DNA of 64,000 nt, taken from the NCBI GenBank assembly GCA_029864235.1, contig JAOTTW010000002.1, forward strand, positions 25,454-89,453, read 5' to 3'. Both the position numbers and the translations under genes were made by a program. The notes below the pieces were generated by a model. That model saw only the letters and a list, made by a program, of their open reading frames with translations, was not told where the DNA came from and searched no databases. The number at the start of each line of letters is the position of its first letter. Within the stretch, counting starts at the first letter, position 1. Source of the stretch: Candidatus Nitrosopumilus sp. Lineage in GTDB: Archaea > Thermoproteota > Nitrososphaeria > Nitrososphaerales > Nitrosopumilaceae. Below, piece by piece: positions 1 to 8,927 of this stretch.

Positions 1-1287
1 GGGATTACAGCTCAAAGAATTCTATTAGCAGGTATTGGTAAGAAAGAAAAATTCACAAATGATACTATAAGATATGTTTCAGGAAAAATTGCTCAAAAAG
101 CAAAAGAGCTTAAGGTTAAAGAATTTTCTATAATATTACCACCAAATGCAGTTGCAGATCCAATTTCATCAGTATCCCAAATAGTAGAGGGATGTAAAAT
201 GGCATCATACAGGTTTGAAAAATATAAATCAGAAAAGGAACACATTGTACCAGAACTTGTAATAATATCTCCAAAATCAGATAAAATTACCAAAGCAATT
301 AGAACGGCAGAGATTGTTGCTGGAGGATCTGTTTTTGCAAAGAGTATTGCAAATCTTCCTCCGAATGAATGTACTCCAACAACATTAGCAAATTTTGCTA
401 GGGATATGGCAAAAAAGAATAAAATGAAATTTACCGTTATTTCTAAGAAGGAACTAAAAAGTAAAGGGTTTGGTGGAATTACTGCAGTAGGACAAGGAAG
501 TAAAAATGAACCAAAGATGATAATTATAGAACATAACAAAGGAAGAACAACAGAAAAACCAATTGTGCTAGTTGGAAAAGCTGTCACATTTGATACAGGT
601 GGGATTTCTTTAAAACCTGGAGAAAAAATGGATGAAATGAAATTTGACAAGTGTGGTGGATGTACTGTTTTGGGAATCATGAAATCAGTTTCTGAATTAA
701 AACTTCCAATCAACGTTGTCGGAATTGTGCCATCTGTAGAAAATATGCCAGGAGGAGAATCGTACCGACCTGGGGATATCATAAAGCTATATAGTGGAAA
801 AACTGCAGAAATTCTAAATACCGATGCTGAGGGAAGGTTAATCTTAGCTGATGCATTATCCTATGGAGAAAAACACTATTCTCCTAGAGCAATTATTGAT
901 TTTGCAACATTAACTGGAGCATGCATTATTGCATTAGGCACCAACGTGGCAGCAATGATCTCAAGTAATGACAGATTAAAACAAAAAATCTTAGATGCAT
1001 CAAAAAGAACCACCGAAGAACTTTGGGAACTGCCTCTTAATGATGATTATATGGATATGATAAAGTCAGATGTTGCAGATATGAAAAATGTAGGAATTGG
1101 AAGAGCCGCAGGAACAATTACAGCTGCTGCATTTCTCAGAAATGCAATTAATGATACTCCATGGGTTCACATAGATATTGCAGGGGTTGCATGGACACAA
1201 GTAGCAACAAAAGAAAAACCATATAATCCAAAAGGAGCTACAGGATTTGGAGTAAGATTGATTTTAGAATATCTTCAAAATCTCTAG
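1..1287 (+). CDS. pepA: Leucyl aminopeptidase (M17 family), 5' end outside the window
   Basis: The frame is open from the first base, so the true start lies upstream; about 428 residues are visible. M17 aminopeptidases are cytosolic di-metal enzymes that remove N-terminal residues from peptides. The metal/catalytic block GKAVTFDTGGISLKPG is followed by DEMKFD, and the second hallmark NTDAEGRLILADAL lies further on, so the catalytic domain is complete. The family is usually near 480-500 residues, which fits roughly 50-70 missing N-terminal residues. One small oddity is KCGG after DEMKFD, where most members have a Cys-free glycine/alanine stretch. Confidence 0.93.
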   Translation, partial: GITAQRILLAGIGKKEKFTNDTIRYVSGKIAQKAKELKVKEFSIILPPNAVADPISSVSQIVEGCKMASYRFEKYKSEKEHIVPELVIISPKSDKITKAIRTAEIVAGGSVFAKSIANLPPNECTPTTLANFARDMAKKNKMKFTVISKKELKSKGFGGITAVGQGSKNEPKMIIIEHNKGRTTEKPIVLVGKAVTFDTGGISLKPGEKMDEMKFDKCGGCTVLGIMKSVSELKLPINVVGIVPSVENMPGGESYRPGDIIKLYSGKTAEILNTDAEGRLILADALSYGEKHYSPRAIIDFATLTGACIIALGTNVAAMISSNDRLKQKILDASKRTTEELWELPLNDDYMDMIKSDVADMKNVGIGRAAGTITAAAFLRNAINDTPWVHIDIAGVAWTQVATKEKPYNPKGATGFGVRLILEYLQNL

Positions 1288-1361
1288 TTCAGATTCAACA
1301 ATAATTATCATTATTGAAAATTAATTTCTATATTATTATACAAAAAATTCATTATTAATAC

Positions 1362-1487
1362 ATGATAGAAAAAACCTGTGAGTGTAATGATGCGCACCAT
1401 ACTGGTCATGATTATATTCACTACAAGCATCTAGGTGATCAGTGCATTCATCCGGATGGATATATCCATAAAATTGGTGAAGGGTGA
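1362..1487 (+). CDS. 41-aa Cys/His-rich small protein
   Basis: This short frame starts at ATG 1362 and ends TGA 1485-1487, whose last A is the first base of the ATG of the next gene (TGATG), a typical coupling arrangement. The peptide is packed with possible metal ligands: CEC near residue 6, HH at 12-13, and further His and Cys residues up to residue 35. I do not recognise the family. The coupled start and the ligand density argue for a real gene, possibly a metal-binding peptide. The function is unknown. Confidence 0.55.
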   Translation: MIEKTCECNDAHHTGHDYIHYKHLGDQCIHPDGYIHKIGEG

Positions 1488-1675
1488 TGACTGTTGAAAA
1501 TGCAATAATGAGGTTAAATGATTTAATCATGGAAAGAGAGCAACTGAAAGAGCTAATACAAAAAGAAATGAAATATGACATATCAGAAGCTGCAAAAACT
1601 AGTGTAATTGCAACTGTGGATTTTCTAAAAGATGAAATTGAGACTCTAAAAGATATTCTAAAAGAGTTGGACTAG
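1487..1675 (+). CDS. Small helical hypothetical protein
   Basis: A 62-residue acidic protein from ATG 1487; a GTG three bases upstream would add one residue. Nearly the whole chain reads as amphipathic helix with regular Leu/Ile spacing (LNDLIMEREQLKELI and LKDEIETLKDILKEL), so a short coiled coil or helical hairpin is likely. It is translationally coupled to the Cys/His-rich peptide upstream. It ends overlapping by 4 nt the convergent zinc-finger gene on the other strand. No known family is recognised. Confidence 0.6.
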   Translation: MTVENAIMRLNDLIMEREQLKELIQKEMKYDISEAAKTSVIATVDFLKDEIETLKDILKELD

Positions 1676-1800
1676 TATCCTCTACTGTTTCTGTCAGGTT
1701 TTCCAATATTTGGATTTCTAAAACCATGTTTCTCCATCATATGATTTAGGAATCTTATATCATCAGAGAATTGTTCTCCACAGACACTACAGTTTGGCAT
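1672..1800 (-). CDS. Single C2H2 zinc-finger mini-protein
   Basis: A 42-residue frame with a textbook C2H2 spacing: C4-x2-C7-x12-H20-x4-H25, including the hydrophobic F11 and L18 core positions of a classical finger. The tail after residue 26 is basic and Gly/Asn-rich. Small single-finger proteins of this type are common in archaea and may bind DNA or protein, but no target can be read from the sequence. It is convergent with the small helical protein (4-nt overlap) and lies just 3' of the 5S rRNA gene on the same strand. Confidence 0.7.
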   Translation of the reverse strand: MPNCSVCGEQFSDDIRFLNHMMEKHGFRNPNIGKPDRNSRGY

Positions 1801-1860
1801 TAAAATCACAATGCAGACATTGATATCCATATTAAAAGATTCATTGATTAGTAATTTAAA

Positions 1861-1978
1861 ATGCCAGCACTGTTGCTTCCCAAGAGCTCTCGCATCTTAG
1901 TAGCACAACAGCGACGTTAGGTTTGACTTCCAAGTTCGGAAAGGGATTGGGTCGCACCCTAACGCTATGGCCGGCTTG
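1861..1978 (-). rRNA. rrf: 5S ribosomal RNA
   Basis: Read on the minus strand, the terminal helix GCCGGC (5') pairs with GCTGGC (3'). In between lie recognisable 5S elements: the loop A region GGGTGCGACCC, the loop C segment CCGAACTTGGAAG, and GCGAGAGC-like loop E/helix IV sequence. The length is about 118 nt. It stands alone, not next to 16S/23S genes, as is usual where 5S is unlinked. The ends are good to within 2-3 nt. Confidence 0.92.
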
Positions 1979-2038
1979 AATTATACTATCAGATTCTTAT
2001 CTATTAACGTACCGCCAAAAGAGAGTAGTTCAAAAGAG

Positions 2039-2047
2039 GTATAAATC
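2039..2047 (+). promoter_or_regulatory. TATA box of the ABCE1 gene
   Basis: GTATAAATC is centred 26 nt before the ATG at 2069, the spacing expected for an archaeal TATA box whose transcript begins at or next to the start codon. This implies a leaderless mRNA. Confidence 0.6.
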
Positions 2048-2068
2048 AAGGAAAAGCCGAAATATGGC

Positions 2069-3856
2069 ATGACACATAGAGTTGCAGTACTAGACAAGGA
2101 ACTTTGTCAACCTAAAAAATGTGGGTTGGAGTGTATAAAATATTGTCCAGTAAATAAATCAGGAGCAGATTGCATAGTCCTTAATGAAGAGACAAAAAAG
2201 GCTCAGATTGATGAGGATGTATGTAATGGTTGTGGGATATGTGTCAAGGTTTGTCCATTTGAGGCAATAACGATTGTTAACTTAGCATCGGAGCTTGCAA
2301 CTGACAAGATCCATCAATATGGTCCAAATTCATTTAGACTTTACAAATTACCAACTCCAAAAAAAGGGGAGGTGGTAGGACTTTTAGGTAGAAATGGGAT
2401 GGGAAAAAGTACTGTTGTAAATATTCTTTCAGGTAATCTTAAACCAAATCTTGGCAGATATGAGAATCCTCCAGAATGGAATGAAATTTTAAAATATTAT
2501 AGTGGAACAGAGTTAAAATCACATTTTGAAAAAATTGAACGAAATGAAATTCGAGTTTCTATTAAACCTCAACAAGTACATCATATTGCACAAGTGTTTG
2601 ATGGTACGGGAAAAGAACTAGTTGAAAAATATGATGAAAGAGGAGTAGCAAATCAGTTAATCAAAGAATTAGGATTACAAAATTCAGTTGACCAAAATCT
2701 AAAAGAATTGAGTGGGGGGGAATTACAAAGGATTGCAGTTGCAGCTGCTGCATCAAAAGATACAGAATTTTACTTTTTTGATGAACCATCTTCTTATAAT
2801 GATGTTTTTCAAAGAACCGGAGTTGCTAGAGTGATTCAAGGATTGGCAAACATTGGAAAAAGTGTCATGGTAGTAGAGCATGATCTTACTCTATTAGACT
2901 TTCTAAGTGACTACATTGAAGTACTATATGGGGAACCAGCAGCCTACGGCATTGTTTCTAATATTTTATCAACCAAAGTTGGAATCAATGTATTTCTTGA
3001 CGGATATCTTCCAAATGAAAATGTCAGATTTAGGGACAAAAAATTTTCATTTGATGTTTCATCTTCATCTACAGACCAATTTCAAGAAGGAAGTGAGATT
3101 GTGTCATATCCAAAACTCGAGAAAAGATATTCTTCGTTTTCTGTTACTATTGATCCGGGTGTCGTAAGAAAAGGAGAAATTTTGGGAATTTTGGGTGCAA
3201 ATGCACTTGGTAAGACCACAATGATGAAGATGATAGCAGGTGTAGAAAAACCAGATTCAGGTACAATTGACAAGAAAATAAAAATTGCTTACAAGCCACA
3301 ATATCTTCAAAATGATATTGATGTAGAAGTTGTTGCATTACTTGAAAAGGCAAATAATGGACCAATAGAAGGAAGTCAAGAAGAAGAACAAATCCTAGAT
3401 CCACTGAAAATTAAGAAATTGTATAACAAGTATGCCAAAAACTTATCAGGAGGTGAACTCCAAAAAGTTGCAGTAGCATCATGTCTCTTGCAAAAAGTTG
3501 ATCTATATGCATTAGATGAACCATCTGCATTCTTGGATGTAGAAGACAGAATAGCGATTGCAAAATTTTTGCAAAAATTTGTTCGTTCATTTGGGAAATC
3601 AGCTATAATTATTGATCATGACTTGCAGTTGATGGATCTAATTTCTGATTCTATAGTAATTTTTGAGGGAGAATCTGGCAAGGCAGGTCATGCTACATCA
3701 CCAATGAACAAAGCAGATGCAATGAATCGATTTCTAAAATCACTGGATATGTCATTTAGAAGAGATGAAAGAAGCCTTAGACCTAGAGTAAATAAATTAG
3801 AAAGTAGACTAGACAAAGAACAGAAAAGTTCTGGAAATTTCTATTACAAGAATTGA
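2069..3856 (+). CDS. abce1: Ribosome recycling ATPase ABCE1 (Rli1)
   Basis: ABCE1 splits the 70S ribosome after termination. The 595-residue length is normal for the family. Two N-terminal [4Fe-4S] sites are complete: C13, C18, C22, C26 and C52, C55, C58, C62. Two ABC domains follow, each with a Walker A (GRNGMGKST; GANALGKTT), an LSGGELQ signature and a DEPS Walker B. The next gene, a tRNA methyltransferase, starts inside its stop codon, so the two are probably one translation-related operon. Confidence 0.98.
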   Translation: MTHRVAVLDKELCQPKKCGLECIKYCPVNKSGADCIVLNEETKKAQIDEDVCNGCGICVKVCPFEAITIVNLASELATDKIHQYGPNSFRLYKLPTPKKGEVVGLLGRNGMGKSTVVNILSGNLKPNLGRYENPPEWNEILKYYSGTELKSHFEKIERNEIRVSIKPQQVHHIAQVFDGTGKELVEKYDERGVANQLIKELGLQNSVDQNLKELSGGELQRIAVAAAASKDTEFYFFDEPSSYNDVFQRTGVARVIQGLANIGKSVMVVEHDLTLLDFLSDYIEVLYGEPAAYGIVSNILSTKVGINVFLDGYLPNENVRFRDKKFSFDVSSSSTDQFQEGSEIVSYPKLEKRYSSFSVTIDPGVVRKGEILGILGANALGKTTMMKMIAGVEKPDSGTIDKKIKIAYKPQYLQNDIDVEVVALLEKANNGPIEGSQEEEQILDPLKIKKLYNKYAKNLSGGELQKVAVASCLLQKVDLYALDEPSAFLDVEDRIAIAKFLQKFVRSFGKSAIIIDHDLQLMDLISDSIVIFEGESGKAGHATSPMNKADAMNRFLKSLDMSFRRDERSLRPRVNKLESRLDKEQKSSGNFYYKN

Positions 3857-4689
3857 CCCGTATGCTAAAGAAGGCAATGGAGAAGATTCTAACTCCGCGA
3901 GAAAGTGATGAATTGATTTCTGCTTTTGATCAGATTGGAGATATAATTATTGTCAGAATCCCTGATTTCTTACTACCAAAAAAGAAACTCATAGGAGAGA
4001 CCTTGCTGCAGGAAGTAAAGAAAGCGAAAAGCGTATTCTATCAGGCATCAGCAGTAGAAGGAGATTTTCGTACAAGGAATTTAGAGATTCTTGCAGGAGA
4101 AGACAGAACAGAGACAGAATACAAAGAATTTGGTTGTAAATTTACAGTAGATGTGGAAAATGCATTTTTTTCTCCAAGACTATCTACAGAAAGAGAAAGA
4201 ATTGCAAATTTGGTTAAGGACGGTGAGACTATAGTTAACATGTTTGCAGGAGTTGGGATGTTTTCTATAATGGCTGCAAAGAAAAAAAAGTGCAAGGTTT
4301 ATAGCATTGACATCAACCCTGTCGCATCAAAACTTTGTGAAAAGAACATATCATCAAACAAATTACTAGGAAACGTCATTACAATAAATGGTGATGCCTC
4401 AAACATAATTAAAAAGCAGTTAGAAAATAAATCAGACAGAACTCTTATGTTACTTCCTGAAAGATCTGATGAATTCTTACAATCTGCAATAAATGCAACC
4501 AAAAGTGGTGGGATTATTCATTATTATTCTCATATTCATGCAGACAAAAAATCAGAATCTGGAAAACTTTCTGAAGAACACTATTTGCAGGTAACTCCCG
4601 TAAAGTCTGAGATAGTAGGATCTAAAATAGTTAGACCGATTGGGCCAAGATTTTATCAAACAGTAGTAGATGTAAAGATTACAAAGTAA
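3853..4689 (+). CDS. trm5: tRNA (guanine-37-N1) methyltransferase, Trm5 family
   Basis: Trm5 enzymes methylate G37 next to the anticodon, preventing frameshifting. The family block FFSPRLSTERERIANLV lies near residue 100, followed by the SAM-binding motif VNMFAGVGMFS and the acidic YSIDINP strand. At 278 residues it is a compact Trm5, possibly lacking the full N-terminal D1 domain. A TTG at 3853 overlaps the ABCE1 stop (TTGA); ATG 3862 is the alternative start. The motif after SAM binding is LLPERS rather than the usual NxPxxA-like sequence, so the exact specificity is less certain than the fold. Confidence 0.85.
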   Translation: MTRMLKKAMEKILTPRESDELISAFDQIGDIIIVRIPDFLLPKKKLIGETLLQEVKKAKSVFYQASAVEGDFRTRNLEILAGEDRTETEYKEFGCKFTVDVENAFFSPRLSTERERIANLVKDGETIVNMFAGVGMFSIMAAKKKKCKVYSIDINPVASKLCEKNISSNKLLGNVITINGDASNIIKKQLENKSDRTLMLLPERSDEFLQSAINATKSGGIIHYYSHIHADKKSESGKLSEEHYLQVTPVKSEIVGSKIVRPIGPRFYQTVVDVKITK

Positions 4690-4690
4690 A

Positions 4691-4909
4691 CTAGTCATCA
4701 GAAGAAATTGATGCAGCAGAGGGTTTTGTTGTTGCCATTACGTATCCTATCCATGCAATTACTCCCAGAATACCACCTGCAATCATTAATACAGATAGCT
4801 GCAAAACAATTGGACTCCATTCAGATAACATTAGCAAGTATGCATAAAGAAAGAATCCACAAATACAGAGAACAAAAATGGTAATACCCATACCTTTACG
4901 CTTGTCCAT
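4691..4909 (-). CDS. Two-helix membrane protein, unknown
   Basis: A 72-residue protein with a basic N-terminus (MDKRKG), two hydrophobic helices at about 8-28 and 34-58, and a short Ser/Asp-rich tail. It is convergent with trm5 (1 nt between stops) and follows the acetyltransferase on the same strand. Such two-helix proteins are common around archaeal housekeeping genes. No family or function is recognised. Confidence 0.75.
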   Translation of the reverse strand: MDKRKGMGITIFVLCICGFFLYAYLLMLSEWSPIVLQLSVLMIAGGILGVIAWIGYVMATTKPSAASISSDD

Positions 4910-4947
4910 GGCGGGGAGGTTTTTTGTGAGTTATTTATTGGTTTTAA

Positions 4948-5445
4948 CTAGTTCAATTCGATTGCCATCAAGTATGCATCCTCACCATCACGATAGTATG
5001 CATTAAGTTGCTGCCTTATGACAAAACCCAGTCTTTCATATAGTCTTACAGCATCAGTATTTGAACATCGAACCTCTAGATAAAACTCATCACATTTTTT
5101 TATCTTGACACCATTAATTGATTCCTCAACTAGTACTTTGCCAATTCCTTTTTTTCTATATTCATCAAGAACAGCAACTGAAACTACATGACCTTTTTTC
5201 ACAAAACCTAATTTCTTAAAATTCGAAAAACCATATTCTGTTTTACACATAATATATCCAACATGTTTTCCTCCAATTTCTGCTACAATAAATGCCTCTG
5301 GAATTTCTGCAAGTAAACTTTCATAGAAATAATCAGAATAATGTTCAGGAAGTGTCTTCAAATTAATTTCCATTACTGGAATTAGATCGCTTGGCTCAGC
5401 TCTTCGAAAAGTACAATCCCCAACTTGCCTTAGAACCACTTGCAT
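4948..5445 (-). CDS. rimI: RimI/Ard1-type N-terminal acetyltransferase
   Basis: A GNAT-fold enzyme of 165 residues that would transfer acetyl from acetyl-CoA to protein N-termini. The acetyl-CoA pyrophosphate loop is RKKGIGKVL near residue 114. The strand before it (VVSVAVLDEYR) and the C-terminal NTDAVRLYERLGF block are typical of RimI and archaeal Ard1. Archaeal members usually act on many N-termini rather than on ribosomal protein S18 alone. The N-terminal 10 residues before TFRRAEPSD are an extension, so a later start is possible. Confidence 0.88.
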   Translation of the reverse strand: MQVVLRQVGDCTFRRAEPSDLIPVMEINLKTLPEHYSDYFYESLLAEIPEAFIVAEIGGKHVGYIMCKTEYGFSNFKKLGFVKKGHVVSVAVLDEYRKKGIGKVLVEESINGVKIKKCDEFYLEVRCSNTDAVRLYERLGFVIRQQLNAYYRDGEDAYLMAIELN

Positions 5446-5470
5446 GATTAGTATAGCCTCACCACAATAT

Positions 5471-5887
5471 TTAATTTTTAGAATCTAAGAAGGAAGTATC
5501 AGGAAAGTATACGTCTCTCCATTTCATTAGTTGATTAAAAATTTCAAGAAAGTTTTTAGATTTTGTTGTAATATGTATATGTGCATCAAATTCTTCACAG
5601 TGACCCTCAAAGATCATTATACTTTGTCTCTTAAACTGAGGGATTGTAAGTCCAATTTTTCGTATTGGATTAAATGTATAGTTATCAATTTTTACTGTTT
5701 TATTTTTAATTATAATCTGTTTTTTTTCTTTGTTTTTGTTGATGTCTGCTTCAACTTTGTCCTTTCTAGAGTTACTCCATTTTGGTGTTTCGGGAGGCCA
5801 ATGGTGAATGTATACTTTTTCAGCAAAAAATTTGATTTCTTCAGACAGATATTCTTTAGACAATAATTTATCCAAACAGAATTTCAA
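5471..5887 (-). CDS. Hypothetical protein
   Basis: A 138-residue, basic, soluble protein of unknown family. The central 60 residues are rich in Lys/Asn/Ile and the second half alternates short strands and loops (IMIFEGHCEEFDAHIHITTKSKNF). There is no membrane segment or signal peptide. It lies 25 nt upstream of the acetyltransferase on the same strand and diverges from the site-2 protease, so it may share a promoter region with it. The function is unknown. Confidence 0.65.
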   Translation of the reverse strand: MKFCLDKLLSKEYLSEEIKFFAEKVYIHHWPPETPKWSNSRKDKVEADINKNKEKKQIIIKNKTVKIDNYTFNPIRKIGLTIPQFKRQSIMIFEGHCEEFDAHIHITTKSKNFLEIFNQLMKWRDVYFPDTSFLDSKN

Positions 5888-5988
5888 CTTAAGAGTATTG
5901 AAAAAAGATCATTTTATTGGACTAAAAGTCTTAAAATATATCAAATCAACCATAAAACCATTTAATGGAAAAGTAGGTCAAAAATAGA

Positions 5989-7083
5989 ATGAGTGATCCA
6001 TATCAAGAAGAAGTAATATCTATAGTAAATTCTTTGTTTGAGGTTACTCAATTTAACAAGGGTGTGTATTCTTTAGAATTTCGAATAGAGGATGATAATT
6101 TTAAATCAAAATTTGAGTATTTGGCTAGAAAACTAGAAGGCATTAATTATGTCTGTAAGATTGAGCAAATGGAAAATGGTAAATATATTATCATTCAAAG
6201 ATTTCCTGTAAAAAAACAAAGAAAATGGTTAAATGCATCATGGATTCCAAGGATTCTTTTTGGAATCGTAGTTACTTTTGTCATGATAGATGGATACTAT
6301 AGAACAATAAATTTAAACAAAATTGATTTTATTAATTTAGGAGATCCATATTATGTTGCAGGAATTTATACACTTTCATTATTAGGAATTTTAGGAATTC
6401 ATGAATCAGGTCATCTAATTGCTGCAAAAATTCACAAACTAAAGACTACATGGCCATTTTTTATACCAGGAATACCATATTATGGATTTCTTCCTACCTT
6501 TGGCGCATTTATTCAGTCAAGAGGTTTAACAATTAATCGAGAAATATTATTTGATGTTGCGATAGCTGGTCCCATCGCGGGTTTAGTAGTTGCAATTATT
6601 GTTTCATTATATGGTGCATATACTGCGCCGATGATTGAATCTGGACTTGTTTCTTCAGAACATAGTTTAATTGAATTCACTATGGGTGAACCGTTATTAT
6701 TCAAAGGAGCATTAGCATTATTTGGAAAAGGAGGAGAAGGTCATGAAGTGTTAATGACACCTATATTGTGGGCAGCTTGGATTGGATTTTTAATTACTTT
6801 TTTAAATTTGCTTCCAGCATGGCAACTTGATGGTGGACATATGGCAAGAACACTACTAGGTCCAAAATTACATAGATATGCAACATTTGGAAGTATGGCC
6901 ATTTTAGTTTTGTTAGGCTATTGGATAATGGCGATGTTGATTCTTATAATGAGTGCAAGAAATCCAAGTGCAAATCCACTAGATGACATATCGCCATTAA
7001 CAAAAAATCGAAAGATGATTTACATTGGAGTAATAGTACTTGCGATTTTGTGTGCACCGTTGCCAGCTAACTTTTTACCTTAA
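5989..7083 (+). CDS. Site-2 protease-type membrane metalloprotease (M50)
   Basis: A 364-residue intramembrane zinc protease. After a soluble N-terminal domain of about 80 residues come several hydrophobic helices. The zinc site HESGH sits near residue 137, and the second conserved motif LLPAWQLDGGH near residue 280 supplies the third ligand (Asp). Family members cleave membrane-anchored regulators or signal peptides. The substrate is not known here. Its last 9 nt overlap the convergent LarA-like gene. Confidence 0.93.
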   Translation: MSDPYQEEVISIVNSLFEVTQFNKGVYSLEFRIEDDNFKSKFEYLARKLEGINYVCKIEQMENGKYIIIQRFPVKKQRKWLNASWIPRILFGIVVTFVMIDGYYRTINLNKIDFINLGDPYYVAGIYTLSLLGILGIHESGHLIAAKIHKLKTTWPFFIPGIPYYGFLPTFGAFIQSRGLTINREILFDVAIAGPIAGLVVAIIVSLYGAYTAPMIESGLVSSEHSLIEFTMGEPLLFKGALALFGKGGEGHEVLMTPILWAAWIGFLITFLNLLPAWQLDGGHMARTLLGPKLHRYATFGSMAILVLLGYWIMAMLILIMSARNPSANPLDDISPLTKNRKMIYIGVIVLAILCAPLPANFLP

Positions 7084-8157
7084 AAGTAATCTTGCACCAT
7101 CAGTTACAACTGCAACTTTTTGTCTTGGACCTTGTGTTTTTATAATATAATCCATTGCGTGTTTTATGCCTGGAAGAGAAATCATTTCTAGTTTTTTTGC
7201 ATAAAACTCTGGAAGAATTGAAATCAATCCAATTTGAAAATTCTTTTGAATCTCTGATAAGAACAGTAAATCTTCCATTCCACTAACATATTTTGTAGGA
7301 TTTCGAAGTTGATCAATGTTTAATCGGTCTTCAATAAATTGCTGAATTGCATCAGAACCTAATCCATCCTTACATTCTGCAATAAGTATTGCAAGACCAC
7401 CTTTTTTTATTGCACTTGCACAATTCCATAGAGAGGAGAGAGATTTTCCAAGAGTATCATTACTGGCATCCTTTCCTGTACTAATTATCATTGATTTGTG
7501 TTCTCCAACATCTTTAATTCCAGATGATTCTAGAATTTTTGTAGCTGTGACTGTTTGTGAGGGATGACCAATCTTAAAATCAATAATGCCATTTGAATTT
7601 GCAATAATTTCAATTCCCTGAATTTCAAAATTGTCTGCAAATTTTTTTGCCTCACCAAAACTGTCAGTTGATTGACCTGGCGTAGGAAGATTATCCTTTC
7701 TTTTTGCATATGCTGATAGCATAGAGTCTTTACCAAATTTTTTGATTAACCGTGTAGCAATTGTTTCATATCCAAAAAGACCATCAAATTCAACTTCAGC
7801 CATAAAAACTAGATTAGAGTTTGAAAGATCCGCATTATCAAATTCATTAATTGAGCTACCCTCGGGCAATCCAGATTTTACTAAATTCATGATTTTTTTC
7901 TCCGTCAAAATTTTTGGAAATGATACAGACTTTTGTTCACATATTGTAAATAGAGATGAAATAATTTTTTGAATGGATTTTGAATTATGTAAAACCACCA
8001 ATTCTATTGGTTTTGTCAAATCAATGTAGCCTATTTTCTCATTGATCTTATCATCTTCCATAATTTTAGCATCAGAATCAATTTTCTGCTCTAGATTTTC
8101 TGCTCTAATATCCAAAACTACATCAGTAATACCATAATTTAACCAGATTTCAGGCAT
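7075..8157 (-). CDS. LarA-like (DUF2088-related) protein
   Basis: A 360-residue soluble protein whose C-terminal half resembles the C-terminal domain of the lactate racemase LarA: a helix ending in SAIKKGG, the strand and turn AILIAECKDGLGS, and a final KVAVVTDGARLLL strand. The N-terminal half is much less like LarA; the HxGGGxK-type nickel-pincer motif is not visible. It could be a diverged member with another substrate, or a protein that kept only the fold. It diverges from pyrE with a 50-nt gap and overlaps the protease gene tail to tail. Confidence 0.6.
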   Translation of the reverse strand: MPEIWLNYGITDVVLDIRAENLEQKIDSDAKIMEDDKINEKIGYIDLTKPIELVVLHNSKSIQKIISSLFTICEQKSVSFPKILTEKKIMNLVKSGLPEGSSINEFDNADLSNSNLVFMAEVEFDGLFGYETIATRLIKKFGKDSMLSAYAKRKDNLPTPGQSTDSFGEAKKFADNFEIQGIEIIANSNGIIDFKIGHPSQTVTATKILESSGIKDVGEHKSMIISTGKDASNDTLGKSLSSLWNCASAIKKGGLAILIAECKDGLGSDAIQQFIEDRLNIDQLRNPTKYVSGMEDLLFLSEIQKNFQIGLISILPEFYAKKLEMISLPGIKHAMDYIIKTQGPRQKVAVVTDGARLLLR

Positions 8158-8207
8158 AATTCATAGTAAATACAAACCAAAATAAATCCAGTGTAGTTAA
8201 TTTTGAT

Positions 8208-8813
8208 ATGGAATTTGTAAAAGAGTTTGCAACTTTTTTGTATCAAAATAGAATTATAAAATTTGGGGACTATACACTTGCAAGCGGTAAAAAAAGCTCA
8301 TATTATGTAGATTTGAGGCTAGTTCCTAGCTTTCCACATGAATTTAGAACTATGATAAAGCAGCTTCAAAATGATATTGCAGAAAATATTGGATTAGACA
8401 ATTTTGATTCTCTTGTATCTGTACCCACAGGAGGATTAATTATGGCATCAGCGTTGGCAATTGAAACAGTAAAACCACTGATATATGTTAGGAGTAAGCC
8501 AAAGGATTATGGAACATCAAAGTCAGTAGAGGGGAAAATTTACGAAGGAATGAAAGTTTTGATGATTGACGATGTTGCGACTACAGGAGGTTCAGTTGTC
8601 AATGCAATAAAATCACTCAAAGAAGCAAACATCAAGATTACAGATGTGTATGTCATTGTAAACAGAATGGAAGGTGCTGATGAGACACTAAAAGAACAAG
8701 GGATAAAATTGCATTCTATATTAAATGTAGTTCAAATCACACAAGCACTTTATGAACAAAATCTAATTGATCAAAAGATCCTGCAAAAAGTGAAAAATCA
8801 GATTGGAAATTAA
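8208..8813 (+). CDS. pyrE: Orotate phosphoribosyltransferase
   Basis: This 201-residue enzyme makes orotidine 5'-phosphate from orotate and PRPP in pyrimidine synthesis. The N-terminal FGDYTLASGKKSSYYVDLR segment and the PRPP loop VLMIDDVATTGGS near residue 120 are diagnostic. The lysine-bearing loop RSKPKDYGTSK follows the second strand. It diverges from the LarA-like gene, leaving about 50 nt for both promoters. Confidence 0.96.
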   Translation: MEFVKEFATFLYQNRIIKFGDYTLASGKKSSYYVDLRLVPSFPHEFRTMIKQLQNDIAENIGLDNFDSLVSVPTGGLIMASALAIETVKPLIYVRSKPKDYGTSKSVEGKIYEGMKVLMIDDVATTGGSVVNAIKSLKEANIKITDVYVIVNRMEGADETLKEQGIKLHSILNVVQITQALYEQNLIDQKILQKVKNQIGN

Positions 8814-8927
8814 TTTTTAGGCAGCTCAGACAAATGCCTTCACATCATCTTTCAGATATAACTCTGATTCTTCATTGCAGCCAATGGATTCTGGCTTTGC
8901 TCATTTTAAAACTAATGGAAATAATAT

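Noticed and set aside
93..782. Long minus-strand frame of 229 codons opposite the aminopeptidase
   Set aside because: It lies wholly inside a conserved M17 gene, and its composition (Ser/Phe/Ile-rich) is that of an antisense shadow.
1336..1581. Minus-strand frame rich in His/Cys
   Set aside because: It mirrors the Cys/His peptide and helical gene on the plus strand. The plus-strand frames have coupled start/stop signals; this one has none.
5531..5866. Plus-strand 111-codon Phe/Cys-rich frame
   Set aside because: It is antisense to the 138-residue hypothetical. Its extreme Phe content reflects the A-rich coding strand opposite.
8814..8927. Minus-strand text AKPESIGCNEESELYLKDDVKAFV between two TGA codons
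   Set aside because: It reads like protein but has no start codon. At most it is a remnant of a lost gene; not reported as a feature.
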